Below are positions 16,484-24,026 of a DNA stretch of 64,000 nucleotides, one piece after another. Within the stretch, counting starts at the first letter, position 1, and every line of letters begins with the position of its first letter. The notes under the pieces are model-generated. The model saw only the letters and a program-made list of their open reading frames with translations, was not told where the DNA came from and did not search any database. Position numbers and translations under genes: made by a program. Origin of the DNA: Phycisphaerae bacterium (GTDB lineage Bacteria > Planctomycetota > Phycisphaerae > Sedimentisphaerales > Sedimentisphaeraceae); NCBI GenBank assembly GCA_027078365.1, contig JALWYQ010000044.1, positions 1 to 64,000 of the forward strand. The letters run 5' to 3'.

Positions 16484-18121
16484 TTAACCAAGGATTTCCT
16501 TGAGGTCGCTTGCTGCGTCTGTTGTTGGTGCAATGTTGAAATTCTCAACAAGTACATTTAAAACATTCTCGCCGATGAAGGCAGGTAATGTTGGACCAAT
16601 CTTAATATTCTTGATTCCAAGGTGAAGTAGTGTTAACAGGATACAGACTGCCTTCTGCTCATACCAGCTCAATATCATTGATAGAGGCAAGTCATTGACT
16701 CCGCATCCAAACGCGTCAGCAAGGGCAACAGCAATTTGAATAGCAGAATATGCGTCGTTGCATTGTCCGCAGTCTAACAAGCGTGGAATGCCGCCAATAT
16801 CACCAAACTCAAGTTTGTTGAAGCGATACTTGCCGCAGGCGAGTGTTAAAATTACACAATCATCTGGAATGCTTGTAGCCATTTCTGTGTAGTAGTTACG
16901 TCCAGGTTTTGCTCCGTCGCAACCACCAACTAAGAAGAAGTGACGAATTGCACCAGACTTAACAGCTTCAATAACAGTTGGTGCAACATTCATTACGGCA
17001 TTGTGAGCAAATCCAATTGTAATTCTCTTTTCTGGAGCATCCTCAGTGAAGCCTTCTGCTTCGAGCGCAGCCTCAATAACGGCAGAGAAATCTTTGTCTT
17101 CACCAATGTGAGTAACGCCTGGCCATTGGACAAGACCAGTAGTAAAGATTCTTGCCTTGTAAGTTTCTCTTGGTTTTTGAATACAGTTTGTTGTCATTAA
17201 GATTGCACCAGGGAAGGCGTCAAACTCTTTCGCCTGATCTTGCCAAGCACCACCATAGTTTCCAACAAGATGAGAGTATTTCTTTAGTCCAGGGTATGCA
17301 TTACAAGGAAGCATTTCGCTGTGCGTATAGACATTTATGCCTTTGTCCTTTGTTTGCTCAAGAAGAAGCTCAAGGTCTCTTAAATCGTGACCTGAAACTA
17401 GAATTGCTTTACCTTTAACTGGAGTAACACGAACCTGTGTTGGCTCAGGATGGCCATACGCGCTAGTGTTCGCGTTATCTAATAGAGCCATGACCTTTAA
17501 GTTTATTTCACCTGTCTTTAGTGCCATTGCAACTAGAGGATCTACTTCTTTAGCTTCTGGAGTTGTTAAGAAGTTAAGTGCTTCATGGAAGAAAGCATAA
17601 ACCTCTTCATCTTCTTGGCCAAGAATTCTAGCGTGATCAGCGTAAGCTGCCATGCCTTTTAATCCGTATGTAATCAACTCTTGCAATCCAGTAATGTCAT
17701 TGCCAAGTTGTTCTAATCTACTTGCTATCGCAACTGATTGAGCGAATGCAATTCTCTCTTCTCTTGAAGATGCAACAGAGAATGAGTCAACATCTGCAAT
17801 TGGCTCACCACCAGCTTCTTTGTACATTGCTCTTGCATTTTGAAGGACGTTGTTTCCCTCATCAATTAACTCATCAAGGTTGCTTGCATCAAAGTTTACG
17901 TTTGTAACTGTAGTAAACAGGGCTTCGACGACATACTTGTCAATTGCTTTGTCACTTTTGCCCAATGCCCTTGCGCGGTGAGCATACATTGATATTGCTT
18001 TAGTTAAATAGATTAGATAATCTTGTAGATTAGCTGTGTCTTGGTCTTTACCGCAGACACCTATTTTGGTACAGCCCTTTCCTCCAGCTGTTTGTTCGCA
18101 TTGATAACAGAACATACTCAT
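16484..18121 (-). CDS. hcp: Hybrid cluster protein Hcp (hydroxylamine / NO reductase)
   Basis: Cytoplasmic iron-sulfur-oxygen protein of the prismane family. Hcp enzymes reduce hydroxylamine, and NO reductase activity has been shown for E. coli Hcp, with a role in nitrosative-stress defence. The 545-residue length is normal. The N-terminal cluster ligands are spaced C-x2-C-x8-C-x5-C (Cys5, 8, 17, 23), the short spacing typical of anaerobe Hcps and not the longer one of E. coli. Hybrid-cluster regions are visible later: VGGCDGAKPGRNYY, ACGKYRFNKLEFGDIGG and LDCGQCNDAYS. An AGGAG site precedes the ATG. It lies between the cupin and ferredoxin genes on the same strand. Confidence 0.96.
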   Translation of the reverse strand: MSMFCYQCEQTAGGKGCTKIGVCGKDQDTANLQDYLIYLTKAISMYAHRARALGKSDKAIDKYVVEALFTTVTNVNFDASNLDELIDEGNNVLQNARAMYKEAGGEPIADVDSFSVASSREERIAFAQSVAIASRLEQLGNDITGLQELITYGLKGMAAYADHARILGQEDEEVYAFFHEALNFLTTPEAKEVDPLVAMALKTGEINLKVMALLDNANTSAYGHPEPTQVRVTPVKGKAILVSGHDLRDLELLLEQTKDKGINVYTHSEMLPCNAYPGLKKYSHLVGNYGGAWQDQAKEFDAFPGAILMTTNCIQKPRETYKARIFTTGLVQWPGVTHIGEDKDFSAVIEAALEAEGFTEDAPEKRITIGFAHNAVMNVAPTVIEAVKSGAIRHFFLVGGCDGAKPGRNYYTEMATSIPDDCVILTLACGKYRFNKLEFGDIGGIPRLLDCGQCNDAYSAIQIAVALADAFGCGVNDLPLSMILSWYEQKAVCILLTLLHLGIKNIKIGPTLPAFIGENVLNVLVENFNIAPTTDAASDLKEILG

Positions 18122-18179
18122 TTTTTAACTCCTATTCTTTAGTTTGAATTATTTATGTTTTGTTTTTAAAGAAAGTTTA

Positions 18180-18205
18180 GTAGTGATAATTTTATAAATC
18201 ACTAC
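18180..18205 (-). terminator. Hairpin between cupin gene and hcp
   Basis: GTAGTGAT (18180-18187) pairs with ATCACTAC (18198-18205). The following minus-strand sequence is only moderately T-rich, so it could be a weak terminator, an operator, or both. Confidence 0.35.
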
Positions 18206-18226
18206 CTTTAAACTTTATATACAGTT

Positions 18227-18577
18227 TTAGTTTTTGCTTTTAATCATCGTTAATAGCATTTTGAATCTTTTGTTTGCGTAGAGAGCATGGGGGATATCTG
18301 CAGGCATAACTATAATTTCACCAGCACCCACAATATGTTCATCTTCGTCAATTGTGATTAGAGCTTCTCCATCTACAATTTGGACTACTGCATCAAACGG
18401 TGCGCTATGTGTGCTCAATCTCTGCCCTTGGTCAAAGGCAAAAAGGGTAATGCTACCAACAGGTTTATCAAGTAGAGTCTTGCTCACTACAGAATCACTG
18501 GAATACTCAATCAGCTGAGCAAGACTTGACGCTTTAGCATCTATGCTGGCCAATATGCTTGTTTTTTTATTTGTCAT
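18227..18577 (-). CDS. Cupin-domain protein of the hcp cluster
   Basis: Small single-domain cupin (116 residues). The core is visible as THSAPFDAVVQIVDGEALI, then VGAGEIIVMPADIPHALYA, with His residues at usual metal-ligand positions. Cupins of this type frequently sit beside hcp, but their activity is not known; a metal- or redox-sensing role is inference. The ATG has GGAG upstream. A sigma70-like promoter lies just upstream at 18598-18625, so this gene probably heads the hcp transcript. Confidence 0.8.
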   Translation of the reverse strand: MTNKKTSILASIDAKASSLAQLIEYSSDSVVSKTLLDKPVGSITLFAFDQGQRLSTHSAPFDAVVQIVDGEALITIDEDEHIVGAGEIIVMPADIPHALYANKRFKMLLTMIKSKN

Positions 18578-18597
18578 CTCTATTCTCCAACGCTAGC

Positions 18598-18625
18598 ATT
18601 ATAATAGCTCTAGCAAGAGTGTCTA
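18598..18625 (-). promoter_or_regulatory. Promoter of the cupin-hcp transcript
   Basis: Read on the minus strand: TAGACA (18620-18625), a 16-bp spacer, then TATAAT (18598-18603). It lies 20 bp upstream of the cupin start. Confidence 0.5.
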
Positions 18626-18691
18626 AGTAAAAAACATTATTAATATTCATCTTTATCGATTAGAATTATAACTTCACTAGTGGAGATGTCT

Positions 18692-18705
18692 TTGACTTAA
18701 GTCAA
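18692..18705. promoter_or_regulatory. Crp/Fnr-family operator (HcpR/Fnr-like palindrome)
   Basis: A perfect palindrome TTGAC-TTAA-GTCAA stands between the divergent regulator and cupin-hcp genes. It is one base per half away from the Fnr consensus TTGAT-N4-ATCAA and resembles sites reported for HcpR/Dnr-type regulators. Its centre is 33 bp before the regulator start but about 105 bp from the cupin promoter. Autoregulation is therefore the most direct reading, and control of hcp from this distance is less certain. Confidence 0.65.
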
Positions 18706-18731
18706 GTATTTCATTTTTTTAGGATTTTTTT

Positions 18732-19415
18732 GTGTTTAAGCTAGATATTAAGATATTAGATTGTTGTCCAATCTTTGCTGGCCTTGAAGATGAAGATAAG
18801 GCTAGCATTATTGATATTTGTCACTACAGAGAACTTGAGCCCAAAGAGCTACTCTTTAGTCAAGGTAGAGTTGCAGATGGATTTTATCTTATCCTCTCTG
18901 GTGTTGTGTTAACATACAGAGTTGGTGTTAGCGGAAAAGAGCAACTCTTACATGTCCTTGGAGAGGGCGAACTCTGCGGAGAAGTTCCTGTGTTTGAAGG
19001 TAGCGTTTATCCCGCAAATGCGCGAGCCCAAGGGAATTTAAAGGTTCTATATATTCCAGCAGAGAAGTTTTTGACTCTAGCGTTAAATCATCCAGCTATC
19101 CTTTTAGGCTTGCTAGCTGTTTTATCGAAAAGGCTTAGAAAATTTGTTTCGCTTATTGACGATCTCTCTCTAAAAGAAGTTTCGACTAGACTTGCGCGTT
19201 ATTTAGTTGAGCTTTTAGAGGCTAGTGCGAGTGATTCTTTTGAATTAAAGATAAGCAAAACCCAGCTTGCTTCTCAGATTGGTACCATTGCCGAGACGGT
19301 TAGTCGTACATTCGCAAGAATGAACAAGCAGTCGATACTTACCATACAGGGTAGCCAGATTACAATACTAAATAAAGAGAGACTCCTAGAGATTGCAGAA
19401 GGCGAGAAACTCTAA
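18732..19415 (+). CDS. Crp/Fnr-family transcriptional regulator (HcpR-like)
   Basis: A 227-residue regulator started by GTG with AGGA upstream. Residues about 15-130 form a cyclic-nucleotide-binding-like beta roll (FYLILSGVVLTYRV, GEGELCGEVPVFEG). Residues about 150-220 form the winged helix with recognition region ISKTQLASQIGTIAETVSRTFARM. There are no N-terminal Fnr-type [4Fe-4S] cysteines beyond two isolated ones, so it is not classical Fnr; heme- or NO-responsive HcpR/Dnr-type sensing fits the divergent hcp cluster. The E-x2-S-R recognition motif agrees with the TTGAC-type palindrome upstream. Confidence 0.88.
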   Translation: MFKLDIKILDCCPIFAGLEDEDKASIIDICHYRELEPKELLFSQGRVADGFYLILSGVVLTYRVGVSGKEQLLHVLGEGELCGEVPVFEGSVYPANARAQGNLKVLYIPAEKFLTLALNHPAILLGLLAVLSKRLRKFVSLIDDLSLKEVSTRLARYLVELLEASASDSFELKISKTQLASQIGTIAETVSRTFARMNKQSILTIQGSQITILNKERLLEIAEGEKL

Positions 19416-19439
19416 AACTTAGCTGTAGGGTTGAACATC

Positions 19440-20318
19440 CTAATATACGATGGATGCGTAACCTACGGTGTCCTTGCTATTTCTGGCAAATTTTTTCTTC
19501 ATTACTTCATAGCTATGTTTATGGGCAAGAAGTGTGGCATTGGTTATTCCAAGCTCTGCTGCGCAGCTAACTAGCGCCGCTGCTGCACCAGCACCACAGG
19601 CATTTGAATTTTCTAGTGAACTTTCCAATAGCTCTTGAGCCTCGAATTTCAATGCGTGGTCAATAAAAATCTTATCATTGACCTCTTTTGCCCATCTAAG
19701 TCCATCATCAATATTTTCTTGAGTCTCAAATCCATAGCTTGGCCCATAGTGTGTGAGATCTGTGGAGGCGATGATTGCGATTTTTTTATTTTGAGAAGCG
19801 ATTATATTTGCAAGTCCTTTGCCAAAACCAACCGACTCTGGTGTCGGTGGTACAATAATTGGTACAATCTCCGCTCTATCAAATAGATATTGAATAAATG
19901 GCACTATGACTTCTATGCTATGTTCGTTGCGATGATATGAAGTATTTGCCATTGCAATTGAATTGCTATTGATTATTTCATTGCAGAGGTTTTTGTCGAT
20001 AGAAATTTTTCCAAGTGGAGAATTCCAAGAGTCTCCATCAAAGACGGCTATCTCAGCACCAATCATTCTGTGCGCAGCTCCAAGAAGTATGAACGTATCA
20101 ATATTGCTATTGCTCTCTTTTATCGCTTTAAATGCGGCAGCGCAGAGGTCTCCACTAAATAGCCAGCCGGCATGTGGAACAATTGCGCAGGATACATCTT
20201 GGGCTAATTCTGTTTCAAATTCTTCTGCGCCAGCAAGGAGATTTTCTATAGTTTCGATGCAGTCTTGCTTGTCTTGTGGATAGAATTGACCAGCGACAAT
20301 CATTTCTCTTGTATTCAT
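19440..20318 (-). CDS. amrB: AmmeMemoRadiSam system protein B (Memo family)
   Basis: A 292-residue member of the MEMO/AmrB family, related in fold to class III non-heme dioxygenases. Signature segments are visible: AGQFYP near the start, VPHAGWLFSG, LLGAAHRM, the His motif near YHRNEHSIEV, and IASTDLTHYG. In many bacteria it is encoded with AMMECR1 and a radical SAM partner; neither is in the window, so this copy is isolated. The reaction is not established. GGAG lies 8 bp before the ATG. It converges on the Crp-type gene with only 24 bp between stops. Confidence 0.92.
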   Translation of the reverse strand: MNTREMIVAGQFYPQDKQDCIETIENLLAGAEEFETELAQDVSCAIVPHAGWLFSGDLCAAAFKAIKESNSNIDTFILLGAAHRMIGAEIAVFDGDSWNSPLGKISIDKNLCNEIINSNSIAMANTSYHRNEHSIEVIVPFIQYLFDRAEIVPIIVPPTPESVGFGKGLANIIASQNKKIAIIASTDLTHYGPSYGFETQENIDDGLRWAKEVNDKIFIDHALKFEAQELLESSLENSNACGAGAAAALVSCAAELGITNATLLAHKHSYEVMKKKFARNSKDTVGYASIVY

Positions 20319-20331
20319 TTTTAGCTCCGAC

Positions 20332-20360
20332 TTGATAAATATCCCATATAGGGCTATTAT
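20332..20360 (+). promoter_or_regulatory. Promoter of purE
   Basis: TTGATA (20332-20337), a 17-bp spacer and TATTAT (20355-20360) lie 55 bp upstream of the purE start. Confidence 0.6.
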
Positions 20361-20415
20361 ACCACCACGCTTTGTAGTTTAAACAATTTTAATCAGTCAG
20401 ATTGAGGGAAATTTT

Positions 20416-20934
20416 ATGACAGCGGCAAATAGTAGTTCAATTGCTATCGTGATGGGTTCAGACAGCGATCTAGCAACAATGCAAAAATGTATTGATATAT
20501 TAAAAACATTTGATATTAGCCCTGAAGTTAGGATAATCTCAGCACATAGAACCCCTGATATTGCTGCAGAGTTTGCAGATAACGCAAAGAGCAATGGTGT
20601 AAAGGTTATTATTGCCGCTGCTGGAATGGCTGCGCATCTTGCAGGGGCAATTGCCGGCAGAACGCCGCTTCCTGTTATTGGTGTTCCAATGCAGGCAAGT
20701 GAGGGGCCTACTGGAATGGATGCACTGCTCAGTACGGTCCAGATGCCTCCGGGAGTTCCTGTTGCAAGCATGGCTATTGGTGTAGCTGGAGCTAAGAACG
20801 CTGCAGTATTTGCCGTTCAGATATTAGCTCTTAGCGATGATGAACTGGCAGCAAAACTCGATAAATTCAGAGAAGACCAAACTGCAGCGGTTATAGCAAA
20901 GGATAAGAAGCTTCAAGAGTCACTAGGTAATTAA
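20416..20934 (+). CDS. purE: N5-carboxyaminoimidazole ribonucleotide mutase PurE
   Basis: Class I PurE, which converts N5-CAIR to CAIR in purine synthesis. The 172 residues show the family motifs MGSDSDLATM (phosphate binding), ISAHRTPD (catalytic His), AAAGMAAHLAGAIAGRT and GVPMQASEGPTGMDALLSTVQMPPGVPVA, abbreviated here. A GAGGG site lies upstream. No purK is adjacent. The gene stands alone, between its own promoter and terminator. Confidence 0.96.
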   Translation: MTAANSSSIAIVMGSDSDLATMQKCIDILKTFDISPEVRIISAHRTPDIAAEFADNAKSNGVKVIIAAAGMAAHLAGAIAGRTPLPVIGVPMQASEGPTGMDALLSTVQMPPGVPVASMAIGVAGAKNAAVFAVQILALSDDELAAKLDKFREDQTAAVIAKDKKLQESLGN

Positions 20935-20953
20935 TTTTGGTAGAATCTAAACC

Positions 20954-20990
20954 AAAAGCCCACACAAAATGACTTTGTGTGGGCTTTTTT
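20954..20990 (+). terminator. Terminator of purE
   Basis: AAAAGCCCACACAAA (20954-20968) pairs with TTTGTGTGGGCTTTT (20974-20988) around a 5-nt loop, followed by further T. Confidence 0.88.
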
Positions 20991-21043
20991 GTTGGGATTT
21001 GTGTTGTAATAAGAAAGACTTCGTTAGGGAGTAGTCTTGTTAC

Positions 21044-22270
21044 TTATCCAACAGTTAACAGAGAGTTGTAATCTCCGTATGGGTTCATTTCAACATCTTC
21101 ATTGTAAGGGTCTTGTTGCCACTTACCATCAACTACGAGACGGTAGCGATACTTGCCTGGTGCTAGATTCAACTTAATCTGCCAAGCACCATCGTTACTA
21201 ATTTTCTCCATGATAGTGTTTTCTGGTTGCCAGTGATTGAAATCGCCTGCTATCTGAACTTTCCTTGCGTTTGGATATAGGGCTGTAAATGATACGATGT
21301 TGCCCTGTTGCCTCACGCCGTAATAGCGTTCTATCTTTTCTTCTACTTTATCAAGAATTCTCTCGCTGACTTCTTCTTTAGTCTTTTCTTGAGATTGTTG
21401 CTGACGATTTAAAGATATATCCCCGAGAATTCCACGTGCATTATTGCCTATTGCTTCAAGTTGGCGAGATAGCGAGCTTACCATTTCTTTGCGATGTGTG
21501 AGTGTGTCTGTGCTAATTAACTCGTCTGCAAGAGAAAGAAAATCCCTGCTTCCCTTACTTGAAGGTTCGTATTCTGTGATTGGCTGGCCAAGGCTTGCTG
21601 CTTCTTTTAGCTTGGTATTGAAGTTTATTACGGTCTGGAACATCTTGGAGCCAAAATGCTTTCTCAGCTCTGCCAAAACCTCACGACTCATCTTAGTGCG
21701 AACATCGTACATGCTAGCGAGAACCATCACGTTTATTGGTTGCTCGCATTGATTTGAGAGAACTGTCAGAGTTTCAAGTTGCTTACTAAGCCCATGTAGT
21801 GAGAAGTATCCAGTCTCAACAGGAACGATTACATCTTGCGAGCTTTTAATAGCATTGAAGGTGAGTAATCCTACCGATGGAGGACAGTCAATAATGCAAT
21901 AATCGTAGTCGTCTGATACAGTCGCAAGTACGTCTCTTAGGCAGTTTTCTCTGCCAACAACTCCAGCCATCTGTTGTTCAAACGCAGCTAGGTCTATATT
22001 TGATGGTGCAAGTTCAAAGTTATCAGATATTTGCCATAGGATTTCTGATAGGTCTATTTTTTCTTTGCGGCTAGCGCTTAACAGGCTGTCGTAGATTGCA
22101 AGTTCAATTTGCTCCTCAGGTACAGCAAGGCCAACTGCGCTGTGAGATTGTGGGTCCATATCAACGAGTAGAGTGCGCTTGCCTCTTACGGCGAGCGAAC
22201 TTGCGAGATTTATAGATACTGTTGTTTTACCACACCCGCCCTTTTGGTTAATAACAGCGATAGTTCTCAT
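21044..22270 (-). CDS. ParA/MinD-type ATPase fused to a C-terminal CBM48/AMPK-beta-like domain
   Basis: A 408-residue protein with two halves. Start is set at ATG 22270 (MRTIAVINQKGGCGKTT), with AAGGAG 12 bp upstream; the longer frame upstream has no support. Residues 1-240 are a ParA ATPase: deviant Walker A with Lys10 (Cys where most have Val), the DMDPQSH motif, and the IIDCPPSVGLLT Walker B region. A Gln/Glu/Lys-rich linker (about 255-320) leads to residues about 324-408, an early-set glycogen-binding-like domain: VQIAGDFNHWQP, AWQIKLNLAPGKYRYRLVVD, then GKWQQDPYNEDV. No ParB lies nearby. A link between DNA or surface positioning and glycogen or another glucan is inference. Confidence 0.88.
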   Translation of the reverse strand: MRTIAVINQKGGCGKTTVSINLASSLAVRGKRTLLVDMDPQSHSAVGLAVPEEQIELAIYDSLLSASRKEKIDLSEILWQISDNFELAPSNIDLAAFEQQMAGVVGRENCLRDVLATVSDDYDYCIIDCPPSVGLLTFNAIKSSQDVIVPVETGYFSLHGLSKQLETLTVLSNQCEQPINVMVLASMYDVRTKMSREVLAELRKHFGSKMFQTVINFNTKLKEAASLGQPITEYEPSSKGSRDFLSLADELISTDTLTHRKEMVSSLSRQLEAIGNNARGILGDISLNRQQQSQEKTKEEVSERILDKVEEKIERYYGVRQQGNIVSFTALYPNARKVQIAGDFNHWQPENTIMEKISNDGAWQIKLNLAPGKYRYRLVVDGKWQQDPYNEDVEMNPYGDYNSLLTVG

Positions 22271-22383
22271 TTCTAACAAATACTCCTTGATAGCAATATC
22301 ATAATTATGCGGTTTTCTGTACTGAAAAGAGCGTCTTGTCCTGTACCCGCACCAAAATTTCAATTAAAGACCAGTTGAAAATA

Positions 22384-22417
22384 CCTAACAGGTTGTTGTG
22401 CAGCAGCAACAGTTAGG
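22384..22417. other. Long hairpin upstream of the ParA-CBM48 gene
   Basis: CCTAAC and GTTGTTG on the left arm pair with CAGCAAC and GTTAGG on the right, with one wobble and a 2:1 internal loop; the loop is 5 nt. It sits 114 bp upstream of the ParA-CBM48 start. It could belong to that gene's leader or be an operator; no T run follows on either strand. Confidence 0.4.
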
Positions 22418-22598
22418 TAGGACTACATAACTAGATATTACTTTTTCGGACCTTGCCGGCATGTAACATTAGTTTTTTTAGGAAAAAACATCAAAAGAGG
22501 CCAATATCAATAGTAATATAGGACTTTTAGTCCTGAGATGTGTAAAGAGGTGCTATTTAAGACGATAAGAACTATGGCTTAATCTTGTTAAAGGGGAG

Positions 22599-22660
22599 GG
22601 GCTTGCTGGACAGGCGGAGAAGTAGGAGGAGAGGGAGGAGATGCCTGCCCAGCAGCGCCC
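22599..22660 (+). ncRNA. Candidate structured RNA: hairpin with GGA-rich purine loop
   Basis: GGGC, TGCTGG and CAGGC (22599-22615) pair with GCCTG, CCAGCA and GCCC (22643-22660): 15 pairs with one mismatch and one small internal loop. The 27-nt loop (22616-22642) is all purine except two T and holds four to five GGA words; two more lie in and before the stem. GGA in loops is the recognition element of CsrA/RsmA proteins, so a CsrA-binding RNA is possible but unproven. No clear promoter or T-run terminator was found. Confidence 0.35.
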
Positions 22661-23019
22661 ATTAAAAGCTCGAACTAGAACAATAAATGTCAAAGTTAGA
22701 GTTGAATAAAAGTAAATGAACTCCCTGGCCTGTGCACTATTCTATTGCATTAGGCTGTCATATTCAAGTGAGTTTGTGATTTAATTAATCAATTCTTGTC
22801 TCCAATTTATTAAAATAATAGCCCTGTGTTTAAATTAGTGGTTTTATACACCATTTAAACTATTATCACTAACCTCTTTTGTTCCAGTATGATAGATTGC
22901 TTTACTATCTTTTGATTCTATCGGAGAGTTACGGCTAATTTAGCTAGCATGTAATTTTCATTTTTTTATGGAACAAACTAAATTTGTCGAGACTCTTTTG
23001 CTACTTTTAGCGAAAAGAC

Positions 23020-23046
23020 TTGACAAGTTGGCGTTGGTAGTATAGT
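23020..23046 (+). promoter_or_regulatory. Promoter of rpsB
   Basis: TTGACA (23020-23025) and TATAGT (23041-23046) are good boxes with a short 15-bp spacer. They sit about 70 bp before the rpsB start. Confidence 0.45.
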
Positions 23047-23050
23047 TTAA

Positions 23051-23080
23051 CGCTCTTGCTTATCGGCGTAGATAAGCGCG
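23051..23080 (+). promoter_or_regulatory. rpsB leader hairpin, possible S2 autoregulatory site
   Basis: GCTTATC (23058-23064) pairs with GATAAGC (23071-23077) around a 6-nt loop; after a 4-nt bulge CGC/GCG extends the stem. rpsB is controlled by S2 binding its leader in several phyla. The sequence here matches no published rpsB leader that I can recall, so the role is inference. Confidence 0.4.
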
Positions 23081-23116
23081 AAAGACATACAAATCAAAAT
23101 TAAAGGAGATTCTTTC

Positions 23117-23923
23117 GTGAGTAAGGAACTAGCTCGTGACCTAATTAACGCGGGCGTACATTTCGGTCATGGAACAAGCCGTTGGAATCCGAAGATGAAG
23201 CCATATATCTTCGCTAAGCGCGGCATGATCCACATTATTGATGTGAAGCAAACCATGAAGGGGCTGCTAATTTCTAAAAAGCTCCTCGCCAAGGTGGTTG
23301 CTTCAGGAAAAGACGTTGTTTTTGTTGGAACAAAGCGCCAAGCTCAGAATGCAGTTGAAACTGCAGCTAAAGAGACTGGTATGCACTATGTTTCTAATCG
23401 TTGGCTAGGTGGTATGCTAACAAACTTCCGTACCATCCGTTCACGCGTCCAACGTATGGAAGAGCTTGAGGCTATGCTAAGTGATGGCTCGATTGAAGCA
23501 GAGAGCAAAAAACGCGGTTCTATGCTCAAACGTGAGCTTGCTAAAATCAAGGCTAACCTTGATGGTGTACGTAAAATGAACCGTATGCCAGGTGCAATTG
23601 TTGTTGTTGATACTAAGAAAGAAAAGAATGCATTAGCTGAAGCTAGAAAGCTTGGTATTCCTACTATTGGTATCATTGACACAGATTCAGACCCAGATGT
23701 GGTAAATATTGCTATACCAGCCAATGACGACTCAATAAAAGGTATTGAAATCTTGCTTTCTGAACTTAGCGCCGCAATTGCTGAAGGTAAGACAATGGCA
23801 AGAGCTCAAGCAGCTTCTAATGAGTCTCCAATTCGTGGTAGAAGTAAGAGACGTGCAATGGGGTCATCTGAAGCATCACAAGAAGATACTAAAGATCAAG
23901 CTCCAGAAGCAGCAGCTGAATAA
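23117..23923 (+). CDS. rpsB: 30S ribosomal protein S2
   Basis: S2 of the small ribosomal subunit, 268 residues, started by GTG 12 bp after AAAGGAG. Family motifs: LINAGVHFGHGTSRWNPKM, FVGTKRQAQNAV, NRWLGGMLTNF and GIIDTDSDPDVVNIAIPAND (each seen in order). The C-terminal ~40 residues are a charged Ser/Glu/Ala tail beyond the globular core. Next gene downstream is tsf, the usual order, but a terminator separates them. Confidence 0.97.
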   Translation: MSKELARDLINAGVHFGHGTSRWNPKMKPYIFAKRGMIHIIDVKQTMKGLLISKKLLAKVVASGKDVVFVGTKRQAQNAVETAAKETGMHYVSNRWLGGMLTNFRTIRSRVQRMEELEAMLSDGSIEAESKKRGSMLKRELAKIKANLDGVRKMNRMPGAIVVVDTKKEKNALAEARKLGIPTIGIIDTDSDPDVVNIAIPANDDSIKGIEILLSELSAAIAEGKTMARAQAASNESPIRGRSKRRAMGSSEASQEDTKDQAPEAAAE

Positions 23924-23954
23924 TTAAATCTGGGGTTAATAATTCTAGAGTTGT

Positions 23955-23994
23955 ACTACAAGCCCCTACAGATGTTGGGGCTTGTAGTTTTATT
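23955..23994 (+). terminator. Terminator between rpsB and tsf
   Basis: ACTACAAGCCCC (23955-23966) pairs with GGGGCTTGTAGT (23977-23988), followed by TTTATT. Because tsf starts 33 bp later with no obvious promoter in between, this may act as an attenuator. Confidence 0.8.
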
Positions 23995-24026
23995 AAAGCT
24001 AAGACAGATTACTGTTGGAGATAGAA

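Larger units (their letters stand above)
22271..23116. other. 846-bp gene-free region with several hairpins
   Basis: No start-stop frame with coding character is seen on either strand. It holds an imperfect hairpin at 22384-22417, a small one at 22521-22533, the long GGA-rich hairpin at 22599-22660, and the rpsB promoter and leader at 23020-23080. The stretch 22591-22660 is clearly richer in G+C than its surroundings, as is common for structured RNAs in AT-rich genomes. Confidence 0.6.

Noticed and set aside
22599-22660. SRP (4.5S) RNA
   Set aside because: The conserved GGAA-type tetraloop and asymmetric loop of SRP domain IV are absent; the loop here is a long purine run.
23745-23927. Second frame at the 3' end of rpsB, possible frameshift
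   Set aside because: The S2 frame runs through to a natural stop with an acceptable tail; no sign of a shift.
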